Below, piece by piece: positions 1 to 9,366 of a DNA stretch of 64,000 nt. The notes under the pieces were generated by a model that saw nothing but the letters and a program-made list of their open reading frames with translations, ran no database searches and had not been told where the DNA came from. Every line of letters begins with the position of its first letter. Within the stretch, counting starts at the first letter, position 1. Source of the stretch: Neptuniibacter sp. (GTDB lineage: Bacteria; Pseudomonadota; Gammaproteobacteria; Pseudomonadales; Balneatricaceae); the NCBI RefSeq assembly GCF_024231755.1, contig NZ_JAAEQH010000147.1:1-64000 (forward strand), in the 5' to 3' direction. The translations under genes and the position numbers were made by a program.

Positions 1-90
1 GGCGCGTATTATGCACAAAAATTGCTCGTTGCGCCATTATTGAAAGCAATTCGCATTTGACCTGACTCAAATTTAATCAATTAATACAAT

Positions 91-963
91 TTAATGTATT
101 TGATCAGAACCTGAAGCGGCCCCACCCTCAACAAAAAGGGCTTCAATATCCGCCAGATCAAACTCATAGTGGGCATTACAGAACTGACAGTTCACATCGA
201 TCTGACCACGCTCCTCAATTACCCCAACCAGTTCCTGCTTATCCATCATTTTCAGTGAAGCTGCACTACGTTCACGCGAACAAGTGCATTTAAATCGAAC
301 GTCATCCGCTTTATACAAGCGGCACTGTTCTTCATGAAAGAGGCGATAGAGCAGTGTTTCATTATCTAAAGTAAGCAACTCTTCACTCTTCAACGTTGAT
401 GCCAGATGACTGATCCGCTCCCAATCTTCTTCGCCGGTACCTTCAGCAGGCAAAACCTGAAGCAACATACCTGCAGCTTTTTCACCGTCTGAAGCCAGAT
501 GTACTTGGGTAGGTAACTGTTCGGAACTCACAAAGTAGCTTTCCAGGCAAGCAGCTAGGTTGCCTCCCACCAGTGGTACGACCCCCTGATAGCGCTGCCC
601 TTTCTCCGGCTCAACGGTGATCACCACCTGTCCCTGTGGCAGCAGATCAATGAAGTTAGCATCATCTTTAATATCACCATCAAAACGCGCAATAGCGCGT
701 AGATCATGATTATGAGTGCATTCAGCCATTAACAGACGAACATCACCTTGCCCTTGTGCCTGCAGAATCAAACGCCCTTCAAACTTCAGGTTGGAACTTA
801 ACAGGCAAACAGCCGCTAGCATCTCTCCCAATACCTGTTGAATAGCAGGAGGGTAATCATGGTTTGCAAAACAGTCACTACAGGTCTGTTCCAGACCGCT
901 AACAACGCCACGAATATCCAGTTCATCAAACAGGATTCGTTGAATCTGATCAGAGTTACTCAT
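91..963 (-). CDS. hslO: Hsp33 redox-regulated chaperone
   Basis: Cytosolic holdase chaperone switched on by oxidative unfolding. The 290-residue length is normal for Hsp33. The C-terminal zinc/redox switch is complete: CTC at residues 226-228 and CQFC at 259-262 give the four conserved cysteines. Three further cysteines lie in the N-terminal half (28, 31, 53). The gene normally follows hslR directly; here a formate dehydrogenase and LPS core genes lie between them, so it must have its own promoter in the 200 bases upstream, where a perfect inverted repeat sits about 30 bases before the start codon. Function is secure. Confidence 0.97.
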   Translation of the reverse strand: MSNSDQIQRILFDELDIRGVVSGLEQTCSDCFANHDYPPAIQQVLGEMLAAVCLLSSNLKFEGRLILQAQGQGDVRLLMAECTHNHDLRAIARFDGDIKDDANFIDLLPQGQVVITVEPEKGQRYQGVVPLVGGNLAACLESYFVSSEQLPTQVHLASDGEKAAGMLLQVLPAEGTGEEDWERISHLASTLKSEELLTLDNETLLYRLFHEEQCRLYKADDVRFKCTCSRERSAASLKMMDKQELVGVIEERGQIDVNCQFCNAHYEFDLADIEALFVEGGAASGSDQIH

Positions 964-992
964 TAATGGAATCTACAATGGTTAATCAAGCG

Positions 993-1010
993 GAATACCG
1001 AGCGGTATTC
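993..1010. promoter_or_regulatory. Perfect inverted repeat upstream of hslO
   Basis: Arms GAATACCG and CGGTATTC are separated by two bases, 30 bases upstream of the hslO start. It could be an operator or a hairpin in the hslO 5' leader. There is no T-run after it in the direction of waaP/hslO transcription, so it is not a typical terminator. No regulator is recognised from the sequence. Confidence 0.45.
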
Positions 1011-1167
1011 TAGGAAAGTAGCCATTCTAACATAGCTGCTAAGGTGAAGTGCAGCCCTCAGAATAATCCAAGATACCAGACTCCACCTGCGGGCCTAAAG
1101 ACGGTTTAGTAGATGACAAGCAATCTAATGAGCTGCTAAACAGCTTCCTTCAGCGACAGAAAGATTT

Positions 1168-1992
1168 TTACTGCTTTGCGAACAAGTCATTTGGTTCACG
1201 CTTCCAGTCCCTGATATAAAGCTGACGAGCCCGAGCCTGCACTTTTTGCCAAAAATCCTGTCTCTGCTGCAAAGCTTGCCGCAGAGGCAAGCCGGTGTAG
1301 ACCTTAATAAAACGGAATACATCCCGTCGTGTCAGACCAATATCCATGGCAGAGAAATAGATACTCGCTACATCTTTGACTAACCAACGTTCAGGTACCT
1401 GACTGCGGATTTGTGCGCGGTGTAAATCAACCAGGAAGAAGTCCGGGTTTTGCGGATGTTTTTCTTCTGACTGATCTAAAAGAAAATGGCAGAGATACAG
1501 ATCGCGATGATTGATACCATTTTCATGAATCGTACGCGCTATATACGCAACACGATCAATGATTTTTCGCTTATGTGAAGGATGAGGAGCCTGGTCCAGC
1601 CACGGCTCACAGTACTGAGCCAGGCTATAAGTTTCTGTTAACTCGCGGGTAATAAGAAAAGAGGTTTGTGCTGCGGGATTAAGACCTTTTTTTCCATAAG
1701 CCACTGCATCGAGTGTCTTCAAACCCAGACTCTGGATTAGCGCTATAGCCTCCCACTCATTTCTCGCACCTACTACTGGCAATCTGAGCTGAACAAGGTT
1801 TTTAATAACCTCTTTCCAGCCAACGCCCTCATGCAATTTTGCGTAAAAGCCTTTGCCTTCTATTTCAAAGCGTTGTGTTGTTCTGCCCTCTTTGGAGCGA
1901 ACAACCTTACCTTGAATTGACTTAACCGCCTCAAAAGGATCACGATCAGCCAGCCAACGTTTAACCGTTTCAGAATTGATGATTACTGACAT
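1168..1992 (-). CDS. waaP: LPS core heptose(I) kinase WaaP/RfaP
   Basis: Phosphorylates heptose I of the lipopolysaccharide inner core on the cytoplasmic face of the inner membrane. The 274-residue protein has the WaaP kinase-like fold signature: the catalytic HRDLYLCHFLLD segment at 162-173 and a metal-binding-type VDLHR at 188-192. Its ATG lies inside the 3' end of waaG (10-base overlap), so the two are translationally coupled. In E. coli and Pseudomonas waaG-waaP are likewise adjacent. A short hairpin (AGCTG/CAGCT, 1131-1145) follows the stop but lacks a T-run. Confident call. Confidence 0.95.
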   Translation of the reverse strand: MSVIINSETVKRWLADRDPFEAVKSIQGKVVRSKEGRTTQRFEIEGKGFYAKLHEGVGWKEVIKNLVQLRLPVVGARNEWEAIALIQSLGLKTLDAVAYGKKGLNPAAQTSFLITRELTETYSLAQYCEPWLDQAPHPSHKRKIIDRVAYIARTIHENGINHRDLYLCHFLLDQSEEKHPQNPDFFLVDLHRAQIRSQVPERWLVKDVASIYFSAMDIGLTRRDVFRFIKVYTGLPLRQALQQRQDFWQKVQARARQLYIRDWKREPNDLFAKQ

Positions 1993-3110
1993 CGTTGCTC
2001 CCCGATGCGCTCAATACACTCAGCAGCGCGCAATGGGCGCGAATAAATATCTGCACTTTCAGCAAAGGCGCCACAACGTTGTTGCCAGTTAATATCACTG
2101 GTTAATAAATCTAACAACGCTTGATCAAGTTCCTGCTGTTTAAAAGGCATATCGACCACAGAACCCAGCTGATTATCCCGAATATAAAAGGCATAGCCAC
2201 AATTTGCAGTACAAATCACTGGCAGGCCTGCAACAACGGCTTCCAGAATAACGTTGCCGGTATTCTCCAAATACGCGGGATGCATTAGCAGATCACAAGC
2301 AAACAGTAACTGCGGCACATCATCACGCTGCCCCACAAAAATAACCTGATCGGCAATACCCAGCTGCTTTGCCAGTTTCTGATAATCTGGTAAGCGTTTG
2401 TCACGCCCTATCACCAATGCTCGTACCTGACTTTTCTCATCCTCTGGCAGGGCAGATATTGCATGAAGCATCCTATCCAGACCCTTGCGCTTATAATCCG
2501 ATCCTAGAAAACCAACGACCTTATGCTCAGGTGAAATACCCAGAGACTCGCGTACAGCAGCACCTTCAGCGGCACCACTCTCAGTTCGAATACGATTTCG
2601 GTTTATTCCGGGAGGCATTAGGTGGAAACGTTCAGGTTGAGTGTCGTAATACTTTTTATAAGCCTCACCCTCATTCTGCGATAACAGCAGGGTCTCAGTA
2701 GCAAGATTTTTATCGAAAACCCCTTTCTCAAAAGTTAAAGACCAACGACTACGGGGCAATAGTCTGTAAAAGAACGGCTTGTCTTCGTACACTTTGGTTG
2801 CAAAACAGGTGTCGGCACAATAGTACACATCAAGATCCGGCATTTTGTTAAAGCCGATCACCAGATCAACAGGATCATCCTTTAAGTGCTGCTGCAGCTC
2901 TCGATGAAATCGGCAATTTGTACTGTGGTTACTAAGGCGTTTGACCGAAAGGATTTTTACCTTTAATTGCTCCGGTTTTTCTCCTTCCCAAGCACCCGTA
3001 TAGACAGTCACATCATGGCCTCGATTTAGTAACTCCATCGCAATTGTCAAAAAATTACGCTGCAGGCCACCGTATGGGAAGTACTTAAACAAACATAAAG
3101 CGAGCTTCAT
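1983..3110 (-). CDS. waaG: LPS core glucosyltransferase I WaaG (GT4 family)
   Basis: Adds the first glucose (or equivalent hexose) to heptose II of the LPS core. The 375-residue protein opens with the WaaG-type KYFPYGGLQRNFLTIA segment (residues 9-24) and carries the GT4 C-terminal donor-site segment around HPAYLENTGNVILEAVVAGL, with the E-x7-E type acidic pair. The start has a good AGGTG four bases upstream. First gene of a two-gene waaG-waaP unit. Other core genes (waaF, waaC, waaQ) are not in the window. The exact sugar acceptor cannot be read from the sequence. Confidence 0.94.
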   Translation of the reverse strand: MKLALCLFKYFPYGGLQRNFLTIAMELLNRGHDVTVYTGAWEGEKPEQLKVKILSVKRLSNHSTNCRFHRELQQHLKDDPVDLVIGFNKMPDLDVYYCADTCFATKVYEDKPFFYRLLPRSRWSLTFEKGVFDKNLATETLLLSQNEGEAYKKYYDTQPERFHLMPPGINRNRIRTESGAAEGAAVRESLGISPEHKVVGFLGSDYKRKGLDRMLHAISALPEDEKSQVRALVIGRDKRLPDYQKLAKQLGIADQVIFVGQRDDVPQLLFACDLLMHPAYLENTGNVILEAVVAGLPVICTANCGYAFYIRDNQLGSVVDMPFKQQELDQALLDLLTSDINWQQRCGAFAESADIYSRPLRAAECIERIGEQRCQ

Positions 3111-3479
3111 TAAACACCTTTTTCATACAGTCTTTGCCGGTTAGCACGTCGTTTGCCTAAAACTAGGCTTATCACACATTAGCTCCCACATTTACGTGCA
3201 GAACGTACAGACTGTTGAATTACCTTATCTATGATTTCTAGGTAGCCTAGCTCCATCGTTACACGCAAAACATCTTATCTATACGTGCAGCATTAGCCAG
3301 GGCCAATAATCCGGCTAGTTTACCGCCATTCTTCTGGCCCTGATAGTTTGACTTAAGGAACCTACAAGAAACGAGCTCCTGAAACCTGCCAAAAATAGCT
3401 TAACTTTTCCGACTAAAAATTGAACAATGGAAGACTTAAGAGCCGAAAGGGCAATTATCACAAGACAAAGGATACAGTG
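3111..3479. other. Intergenic region between divergent waaG and a small secreted protein gene
   Basis: About 370 bases with no convincing open reading frame. It must hold the waaG promoter (leftward) and the promoter of the gene at 3480 (rightward). The sequence is AT-rich in the last 60 bases; I see no clear repeats, terminators or recognisable operators. Confidence 0.5.
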
Positions 3480-3845
3480 ATGACAAAGAGGTTACCGGGT
3501 TTAGCAAGTATCGTTTTGCTGTCCCTAGGCGCTATGGGCCCGCAAGGAGTGCAAGCAGCAGATGAGTATTTAGAAGCTTCACGCGCTGCCTGTAATCACA
3601 TTCGTGATTGCGCAATGGGAAAAATGTCAGAAATCCCCCCCGAATACAGACCCATGATGGAGCAAAGCCTTGCCACAATGTGCCAATCCCTGCCTTCAGC
3701 AGAATCGATCCCCGGATTTGGTCCAGCTCACAAGATGTATGCACCTGCACTGGCTTGCATGAAAAGCATTCCAACTCAAAGCTGCAAATCTTATCTGGAT
3801 GATGGACTCATGACGCCTGAGTGCAAGAAGCTGGAAAATATGTAG
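3480..3845 (+). CDS. Small exported cysteine-rich protein of unknown function
   Basis: 121 residues from the chosen ATG, preceded by AAAGGA nine bases upstream; an upstream in-frame ATG at 3420 would add 20 residues before the signal peptide and is less likely. Residues 1-26 form a signal peptide ending in VQAA-like cleavage (VQA/ADEY). The mature part has six cysteines, suggesting three disulfides in the periplasm. No family recognised. It is a lone gene convergent with the formate dehydrogenase operon. The exported nature is well supported, the function unknown. Confidence 0.75.
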   Translation: MTKRLPGLASIVLLSLGAMGPQGVQAADEYLEASRAACNHIRDCAMGKMSEIPPEYRPMMEQSLATMCQSLPSAESIPGFGPAHKMYAPALACMKSIPTQSCKSYLDDGLMTPECKKLENM

Positions 3846-3960
3846 GCTGGTATTTAGGGACAAGAAGTACATAAGGTGCTCTCAGAATTTGAAGGGAATC
3901 ACTCTTCCTTCTGAAAGCATCTATTACTAGCCCTCTCTCCAAGATTCCGCCTCAATCGGT

Positions 3961-6705
3961 CTATAACTCGCTAACATCTACGCACTCGACATTTACCGCA
4001 CAGGTTTTAAATTCTGGAATTTTCCCATACGGGTCAAGCGCGGCATTGGTGAGTAGATTTGCCGCCGCTTCATGAAAACAAAATGGAATAAATACCATTC
4101 CCGGCGGAACTTCTTTATCCAACCTTACCTTCAGGGTCACTTCTCCCCTTCTGGAACTAACCTTAATCGATTGCCCCGGCTCAATACCCCTCGCGCCGAG
4201 CTCTTTCGGATGTAAACTTGCAACAGGCACCTGCTCCAGTTGATTCAATACATTGGAGCGGCGCGTCATAGCACCGGTATGCCAATGCTCAAGCATTCTT
4301 CCCGTGGTGAGGATAAGAGGGTACTCTTCATCCGGACTTTCATCTGGTGCCACCAACTGAGTAGGTACCAGCCGCCCCTGCCCGGTTTCAGTTGGAAAGC
4401 CGCTTCCAAAGAGAACATCTTGCCCATCGGGATATGTGATCGAGTCTTCATTTTCTAAACGAGACCAGCTGATACCTGATAGGGATGCCATTGACCCCGA
4501 CATTTCAGAGAAGACCTGCTGAGGATGTTCATAACTCCAGGCTAAGCCTAAACGTTGCGCCATAGCATTTATGATCCACAAATCCTGCTTAGCTTCTCCA
4601 GGTGGATTAACTGCCTGACGGCCCAATTGAACCTGACGGTTGGTATTGGTAAAAGTGCCATCTTTTTCGGCAAAAGCAGAAGCAGGCAAGACCACATCGG
4701 CCAAAGCGGCAGTTTCGGTCAGAAAAATATCCTGAACCACAAGATGATCCAGTTTAGCCAACGCCTGACGAGCTTTTGCAACATCCGGATCAGACATTGC
4801 CGGGTTTTCACCCATGATATACATGCCTGATATACCGCCCTGCTCAATCTCATGCATTATTTCAACAACGGTTAAGCCTGCTTCTTTATCCAGTTCAGCA
4901 TCCCATAGTTCCTCATATTGAGCGTGAATCTGGGCATCAGACACAGGCTTATAATCAGGAAACACCATTGGTATAAGCCCCGCATCAGAGGCACCTTGAA
5001 CATTATTCTGCCCCCGAAGTGGGTGCAATCCCGTCCCAGGCTTCCCAATATGCCCGGTCGTTAAAGCTAACGCGATCAGAGCCCGGACATTGTCTGTGCC
5101 ATGAATATGTTGAGAAACCCCCATTCCCCAGAAAATAAGGGAGCGCTCTGCGTGGGCATAACTACGTGCAATATCACGTATAGTTTCAGCCGGAACGCCA
5201 CAAATCGGAGCCATCTCTTCTGGGGAAAAGTCTTCAATAGCAGTTTGCAGCTCGGAAAAGCCAAAAGTATTTTTTTCTATATAGTCATGATCTACCAGAT
5301 CTTCAGTAAAGATCACATGCAACATTGCATTCAATAAAGCGACATCAGTTCCTGATTTAAACTGAACCATAGGATCGGCATGGCGACCAAGCCCCTGGCC
5401 CCGTGGGTCCATGACAATCAGACGAGCTCCATCCTCTACCGCCTGTTTGATATAGCTGGCGGCAACGGGGTGGTTCTGTTCCGGACGGGAACCAATAACA
5501 ATGATCAAGTCTGCCTTTAGCGCATCCATAAACGGCGCCGAGACAGCTGCTGAGCCAATACCTTCCATAAGAGCGGCAACAGAAGAGGCATGACACAAGC
5601 GAGTGCAATGATCGACATTATTAGTCTTAAAGGCTGTACGGATCAGTTTCTGGAACAGATAAGCCTCTTCGTTTGAGCCCTTCGCAGAACCAAACCCCGC
5701 TAATGCCTGCCCACCACGTGTATCTAAAATGGACTTTAATCCGCTAGCAGCCCGATCCAACGCTTCTTCCCAGCTTGCTTCTCGGAAGTGAGTAAAAGGA
5801 TTTGCAGGATCGACTGACTCTTCAGCATTTTTTGGCGCATCATCACGTCGAATAAGCGGCACGGTTAAACGCTGTGGGTGATGTATATAATCAAATCCGA
5901 AACGGCCTTTAACACAGAGTTTATTCTGATTGCTTGGCCCATCACGGCCAACGGCTTTAATGATCTGATTATCATTGATATGAAAGCTCAGCTGGCAACC
6001 AACACCACAGAATGGGCAGAGGGAATCAACCGTCTTCTCAGTATCAGATTGGATGACAATCTCATCTGTTTGCGGATTCTTAGGTAGGAGAGCCCCTGTT
6101 GGGCAAGACTGAACACACTCCCCACAAGCCACACAGGTACTAGCATCAACAGTATCAGCTTGGTCGAAGATAATGCGGGAACGTCCACCACGAAAGGCCA
6201 TACCTAACACATCGTTATGTTGTATATCCCGACATGCACTTACACAGTTATTACAATGAATACAGGCATTCAGATCCACTGCCAACGCAGGGTGTGACAG
6301 ATCACATTCAACCTGTCCTTTTCCAGCAAAGCGAGATGTTTTCTGACCCACCTCCTTCGCCATTTCCCAGAAATGTGAATTCTTTTCAGCGGATTGTTCA
6401 TACTTGGGATGATCTGCCAGTAACAGTTCCATCACCATTTTACGCGCCTGTACCACCTTGGCCGATTGAGTCATCACCTTCATGCCTTCCTGCACTGGGC
6501 GGGAGCATGATGCAGTAAGAGTACGCTCGCCTTCGACCTCAACGACACACAGGCGGCAACTACCCTCGGCCTCGTTATATTGATGATAACCAGAACAAAG
6601 GTGAGGTAAGGTGTTACCTAGCCGTTTGGCACAGTCGAAGATTGTTTCCCCATCATGAGCCACAACTTGTTGATCATCCAACGTAAATGTAACTGGCTGG
6701 CTCAT
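3961..6705 (-). CDS. fdsA: Formate dehydrogenase, molybdopterin catalytic subunit (FdsA/FdhA-like)
   Basis: Oxidises formate to CO2 and passes electrons through Fe-S clusters to the NAD-reducing partner encoded just upstream. Domains in order: N-terminal [2Fe-2S] (Cys 37, 50, 53, 67), two [4Fe-4S] ferredoxin clusters (148/151/154/158 and 191/194/197/201), the FDH [4Fe-4S] motif (230, 233, 237, 264), the bis-MGD domain, and a C-terminal molydopterin-binding domain. The active-site position is Cys371-His372 (RLCHASS), i.e. a cysteine rather than selenocysteine enzyme. Odd: the HPxxCxxC-type His(Cys)3 cluster usual between the first two regions is reduced to HPKYEQ without cysteines. The start overlaps the upstream gene by four bases (ATGA). 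No fdhD or cofactor genes are near. Confidence 0.93.
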   Translation of the reverse strand: MSQPVTFTLDDQQVVAHDGETIFDCAKRLGNTLPHLCSGYHQYNEAEGSCRLCVVEVEGERTLTASCSRPVQEGMKVMTQSAKVVQARKMVMELLLADHPKYEQSAEKNSHFWEMAKEVGQKTSRFAGKGQVECDLSHPALAVDLNACIHCNNCVSACRDIQHNDVLGMAFRGGRSRIIFDQADTVDASTCVACGECVQSCPTGALLPKNPQTDEIVIQSDTEKTVDSLCPFCGVGCQLSFHINDNQIIKAVGRDGPSNQNKLCVKGRFGFDYIHHPQRLTVPLIRRDDAPKNAEESVDPANPFTHFREASWEEALDRAASGLKSILDTRGGQALAGFGSAKGSNEEAYLFQKLIRTAFKTNNVDHCTRLCHASSVAALMEGIGSAAVSAPFMDALKADLIIVIGSRPEQNHPVAASYIKQAVEDGARLIVMDPRGQGLGRHADPMVQFKSGTDVALLNAMLHVIFTEDLVDHDYIEKNTFGFSELQTAIEDFSPEEMAPICGVPAETIRDIARSYAHAERSLIFWGMGVSQHIHGTDNVRALIALALTTGHIGKPGTGLHPLRGQNNVQGASDAGLIPMVFPDYKPVSDAQIHAQYEELWDAELDKEAGLTVVEIMHEIEQGGISGMYIMGENPAMSDPDVAKARQALAKLDHLVVQDIFLTETAALADVVLPASAFAEKDGTFTNTNRQVQLGRQAVNPPGEAKQDLWIINAMAQRLGLAWSYEHPQQVFSEMSGSMASLSGISWSRLENEDSITYPDGQDVLFGSGFPTETGQGRLVPTQLVAPDESPDEEYPLILTTGRMLEHWHTGAMTRRSNVLNQLEQVPVASLHPKELGARGIEPGQSIKVSSRRGEVTLKVRLDKEVPPGMVFIPFCFHEAAANLLTNAALDPYGKIPEFKTCAVNVECVDVSEL

Positions 6706-8228
6706 CTGAAATCCTCAGCGAAGTAGGTCATAGCACTTATTAAGGGATTCGGAGCTGCTTGGCCAAGACCGCATATCGATGCAGACCTCATCACTTCGCT
6801 GAGTTCTTCCAGAAGTGAAAAGTCGAGCTTTTCATCCTCAAACATCCCAGCAATTTTTTCGCATCCAACCCGACATGGCGTACATTGACCACAACTTTCA
6901 TGATCAAAGAAATTCATAAGGTTCTGGACTACCGCTTTCATATTGTCTTGATCCGACAACACAACAACAGCGGCAGATCCCACGAAACAACCATACTGCT
7001 CCAGTTCACCGAAGCTCAGGGGTAGATCACCAAGCCCAGCCGGCAAAATGCCACCGGACGCCCCGCCTGGTAGGTAAGCTTTAAAGCTATGCCCAGTAAG
7101 CAGACCGCCACAATATTCAGAGATCAGCGTATTAACACTCGTTCCTGAAGGCGCTTCAACCACACCCGGTTTATTCACCCGGCCGGACACCGAATAAAAG
7201 CGTGGGCAGCCCGCATCAATGTAATTTTGCGCCCCTTTATTTAGGATTTCGGTGACCCGCCATAAAGTTTCTACGTTATTCACCAAGGTCGGGCGACCAA
7301 ATAATCCGGATTGCGCCGGATAAGGAGGTTTAATTCTAGGAAGACCTCGTTTACCTTCAATACTTTCAAGAAGTGCAGTTTCTTCTCCGCAAATATACGC
7401 CCCTGCGCCACGCCTCAGGTGCAGTGTACGCCCCTTACACAGGTCGGACTGGCGCAGATTTTCCAGCTCTTTCAGAAGAAGGGAGCGGATATGAGGGTAT
7501 TCATCACGCAGATAAATATAGATATCCTTGGCATCAATCACTTCTGCCGCAATCAACATTCCCTCAAGCATCTGATGCGGATTGGTTTCCAGGCAGTGGC
7601 GATCTTTGAAGGTCCCAGGTTCCCCCTCGTCAGCATTAACAACAAGAACGCGCTCACCAGAAGAGGCCAGAAGAAACTGCCATTTCCTAGCAACAGGAAA
7701 TCCCGCCCCGCCCATGCCGCAGAGCTGGGACTTTTCTAGTTCAGAGAGGATAAACGCAGTATCTATTTTACCGTTCTGTAGAGATTGTAAGACTGCATAA
7801 CCGCCTTGCGCTTGATACTCGTTCAAGTCTGGATAATTAACGGTAGGAGCAATGTCATGAACGGTAACTGGAGCCTGACTGCAAGCTCCGACGCAAGGGA
7901 CTGTTTTCGATCCAATGGGGAGAGGTGATTGCCTGGAGATCTGGCAAGTGATGCCATCACAATACTTTATATGCTGATCATCAGGTTCATCAGACACCTG
8001 AAAATGCGCGTAAAAAGTTGCACATTCATAAACCTCTGCCTGCGAAAGTCTCATGGCCTCAGCTAAAGCAGCCAATGTATCCCGGCTTAAATACCCATAT
8101 TCATCTTGCAGCACATGAAGGTTTTCAATCAACAAATCTCGTTGATTGGCATCTTCACCTAGAAGCTTTGTAACCTCGCTAAGACGCATTTCATTAACGC
8201 GGCGACCTTTAGGGAAAGATGCTTTCAT
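6702..8228 (-). CDS. fdsB: Fused NuoE/NuoF-like NAD-reducing subunit of formate dehydrogenase (FdsG-FdsB fusion)
   Basis: Diaphorase half of an NAD-linked formate dehydrogenase. Residues 14-125 are a NuoE-like thioredoxin-fold domain with a [2Fe-2S] pattern (Cys90-x4-Cys95, Cys112-x3-Cys116). Residues 165-500 are NuoF-like: the FMN/NADH region with GMGGAGFP (171-178), NADEGEPGTFKDR (198-210), GAGAYICGEE, and the [4Fe-4S] motif SCGQCTPCRVGC (445-456) plus Cys486. The two are separate genes in FdsGB of Cupriavidus/Rhodobacter; here they are one 508-residue chain. The AGGA at seven bases supports the start. It begins 34 bases after hslR, so yrfG-hslR-fdsB-fdsA could be co-transcribed. Confidence 0.92.
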   Translation of the reverse strand: MKASFPKGRRVNEMRLSEVTKLLGEDANQRDLLIENLHVLQDEYGYLSRDTLAALAEAMRLSQAEVYECATFYAHFQVSDEPDDQHIKYCDGITCQISRQSPLPIGSKTVPCVGACSQAPVTVHDIAPTVNYPDLNEYQAQGGYAVLQSLQNGKIDTAFILSELEKSQLCGMGGAGFPVARKWQFLLASSGERVLVVNADEGEPGTFKDRHCLETNPHQMLEGMLIAAEVIDAKDIYIYLRDEYPHIRSLLLKELENLRQSDLCKGRTLHLRRGAGAYICGEETALLESIEGKRGLPRIKPPYPAQSGLFGRPTLVNNVETLWRVTEILNKGAQNYIDAGCPRFYSVSGRVNKPGVVEAPSGTSVNTLISEYCGGLLTGHSFKAYLPGGASGGILPAGLGDLPLSFGELEQYGCFVGSAAVVVLSDQDNMKAVVQNLMNFFDHESCGQCTPCRVGCEKIAGMFEDEKLDFSLLEELSEVMRSASICGLGQAAPNPLISAMTYFAEDFR

Positions 8229-8262
8229 AGGAAATCCTATTTATTAGTGAACAACGGGAATT

Positions 8263-8670
8263 CTACTTATCAAAAATACCACGCTCGCCATCCTTGAATG
8301 AACGGATCTGACGGCGCTCTTTTTTATTCGGTCTGTTTCGCGGGTTCAAGCTACTACCCATGGCTTTACGCTGAGCAGCATGATCTTCACGTTTTTTGAT
8401 ACTGGCTTCCGTTTCCCGATACAGTTTCTGCGCTTCTGGAGCACCGCGACGTTGATCTGAGATCTCAACAATCACAATCTCTTTTTCGTCAAAGCCCTGA
8501 CGGACTTCTAAAACCGCCCCAATCTCCACATGTCGGCTACATTTAGTGCGATGACCGTTATAGTGAACCTTACCTCCATCGATCATCTGTTTGGCAATGG
8601 CACGAGTTTTATAGAATCGTGCCGCCCATAACCACTTATCCAGGCGTACCTTATCTTCAGGCTGGGTCAT
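8263..8670 (-). CDS. hslR: Hsp15 ribosome-associated heat shock protein
   Basis: RNA-binding protein that rescues stalled 50S subunits carrying a nascent chain. The S4 domain fills the first ~70 residues (VRLDKWLWAARFYKTRAIA), followed by a lysine/arginine-rich tail as in E. coli Hsp15; the 135-residue length matches. It starts two bases after the yrfG stop, with GGATAAGA as ribosome binding site. Its usual partner hslO is displaced 7 kb away. Confident. Confidence 0.96.
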   Translation of the reverse strand: MTQPEDKVRLDKWLWAARFYKTRAIAKQMIDGGKVHYNGHRTKCSRHVEIGAVLEVRQGFDEKEIVIVEISDQRRGAPEAQKLYRETEASIKKREDHAAQRKAMGSSLNPRNRPNKKERRQIRSFKDGERGIFDK

Positions 8671-8672
8671 TC

Positions 8673-9335
8673 TTATCCGTTTTGTTTTGGTGTTATTTCG
8701 TTAAAGTGTTCAATAGCTGAAAAGTCTTCTATCTCGCGTTTCGGCTGCTGACTATCCGGCTGGTAAATAGAAAGCAGATAATGGATGCCATAATCACGTG
8801 CACTTTTCAGTACCGACAAACTGTCGTCTACTAACAGTGTACGCTGTTTATCGAATGGTTCCACTTGCTGCAGCTGTTCCCAAAATTCGGGATTTTCCTT
8901 CGGCAGACCAAAGTCATGGGAACAGATTACGTCATCAACCAGTTTATCCAGCCCGGTTTTTTTAATTTTCAGTGAAAGACTACCCCGGTGTGCATTGGTC
9001 ACAATCACTGTCCGGATATTCTCTTCTTTCAATATTTTCAGAAAATCCTGAACATGAGGGCGAAAAGCTATCTTTTCTTCAATCTCAACCTTCAGATCAG
9101 TAATTGGGACATTCAGCTCCCGAGTCCAATAGTCCAGACAGTACCAATTAAGCGTTCCCTGCTGCTGAATAATTTTGTCATGTAGCCATTCACGGGCTTC
9201 ACCTTCATCCATTTTATGGATTTCTGCATAACGCAGGGGTAGATGTTCCAGCCAGAAAAAGGTATCAAAGTGTAGATCAAGGAGAGTACCGTCCATATCA
9301 AGAAGAACGGTATCAATATTCTGCCAATCAAACAT
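8673..9335 (-). CDS. yrfG: GMP/IMP nucleotidase YrfG (HAD superfamily)
   Basis: HAD-family 5'-nucleotidase that in E. coli prefers purine monophosphates. Motif I is DMDGT with Asp13 and Asp15; motif II is VTNA near residue 112; motif III/IV is the LVDDS segment near 165. The 220-residue length matches YrfG. It is divergent from nudE with only 31 bases between start codons, so the two promoters must overlap, as in E. coli where nudE and yrfF/yrfG are also divergent. Confidence 0.93.
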   Translation of the reverse strand: MFDWQNIDTVLLDMDGTLLDLHFDTFFWLEHLPLRYAEIHKMDEGEAREWLHDKIIQQQGTLNWYCLDYWTRELNVPITDLKVEIEEKIAFRPHVQDFLKILKEENIRTVIVTNAHRGSLSLKIKKTGLDKLVDDVICSHDFGLPKENPEFWEQLQQVEPFDKQRTLLVDDSLSVLKSARDYGIHYLLSIYQPDSQQPKREIEDFSAIEHFNEITPKQNG

Positions 9336-9366
9336 TGCTCAGGCCATTCATTAAGGAAACTTCAGT

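Noticed and set aside
7311-7739. Plus-strand ORF inside fdsB
   Set aside because: Shadow of the NuoF-like domain in a frame without start signals.
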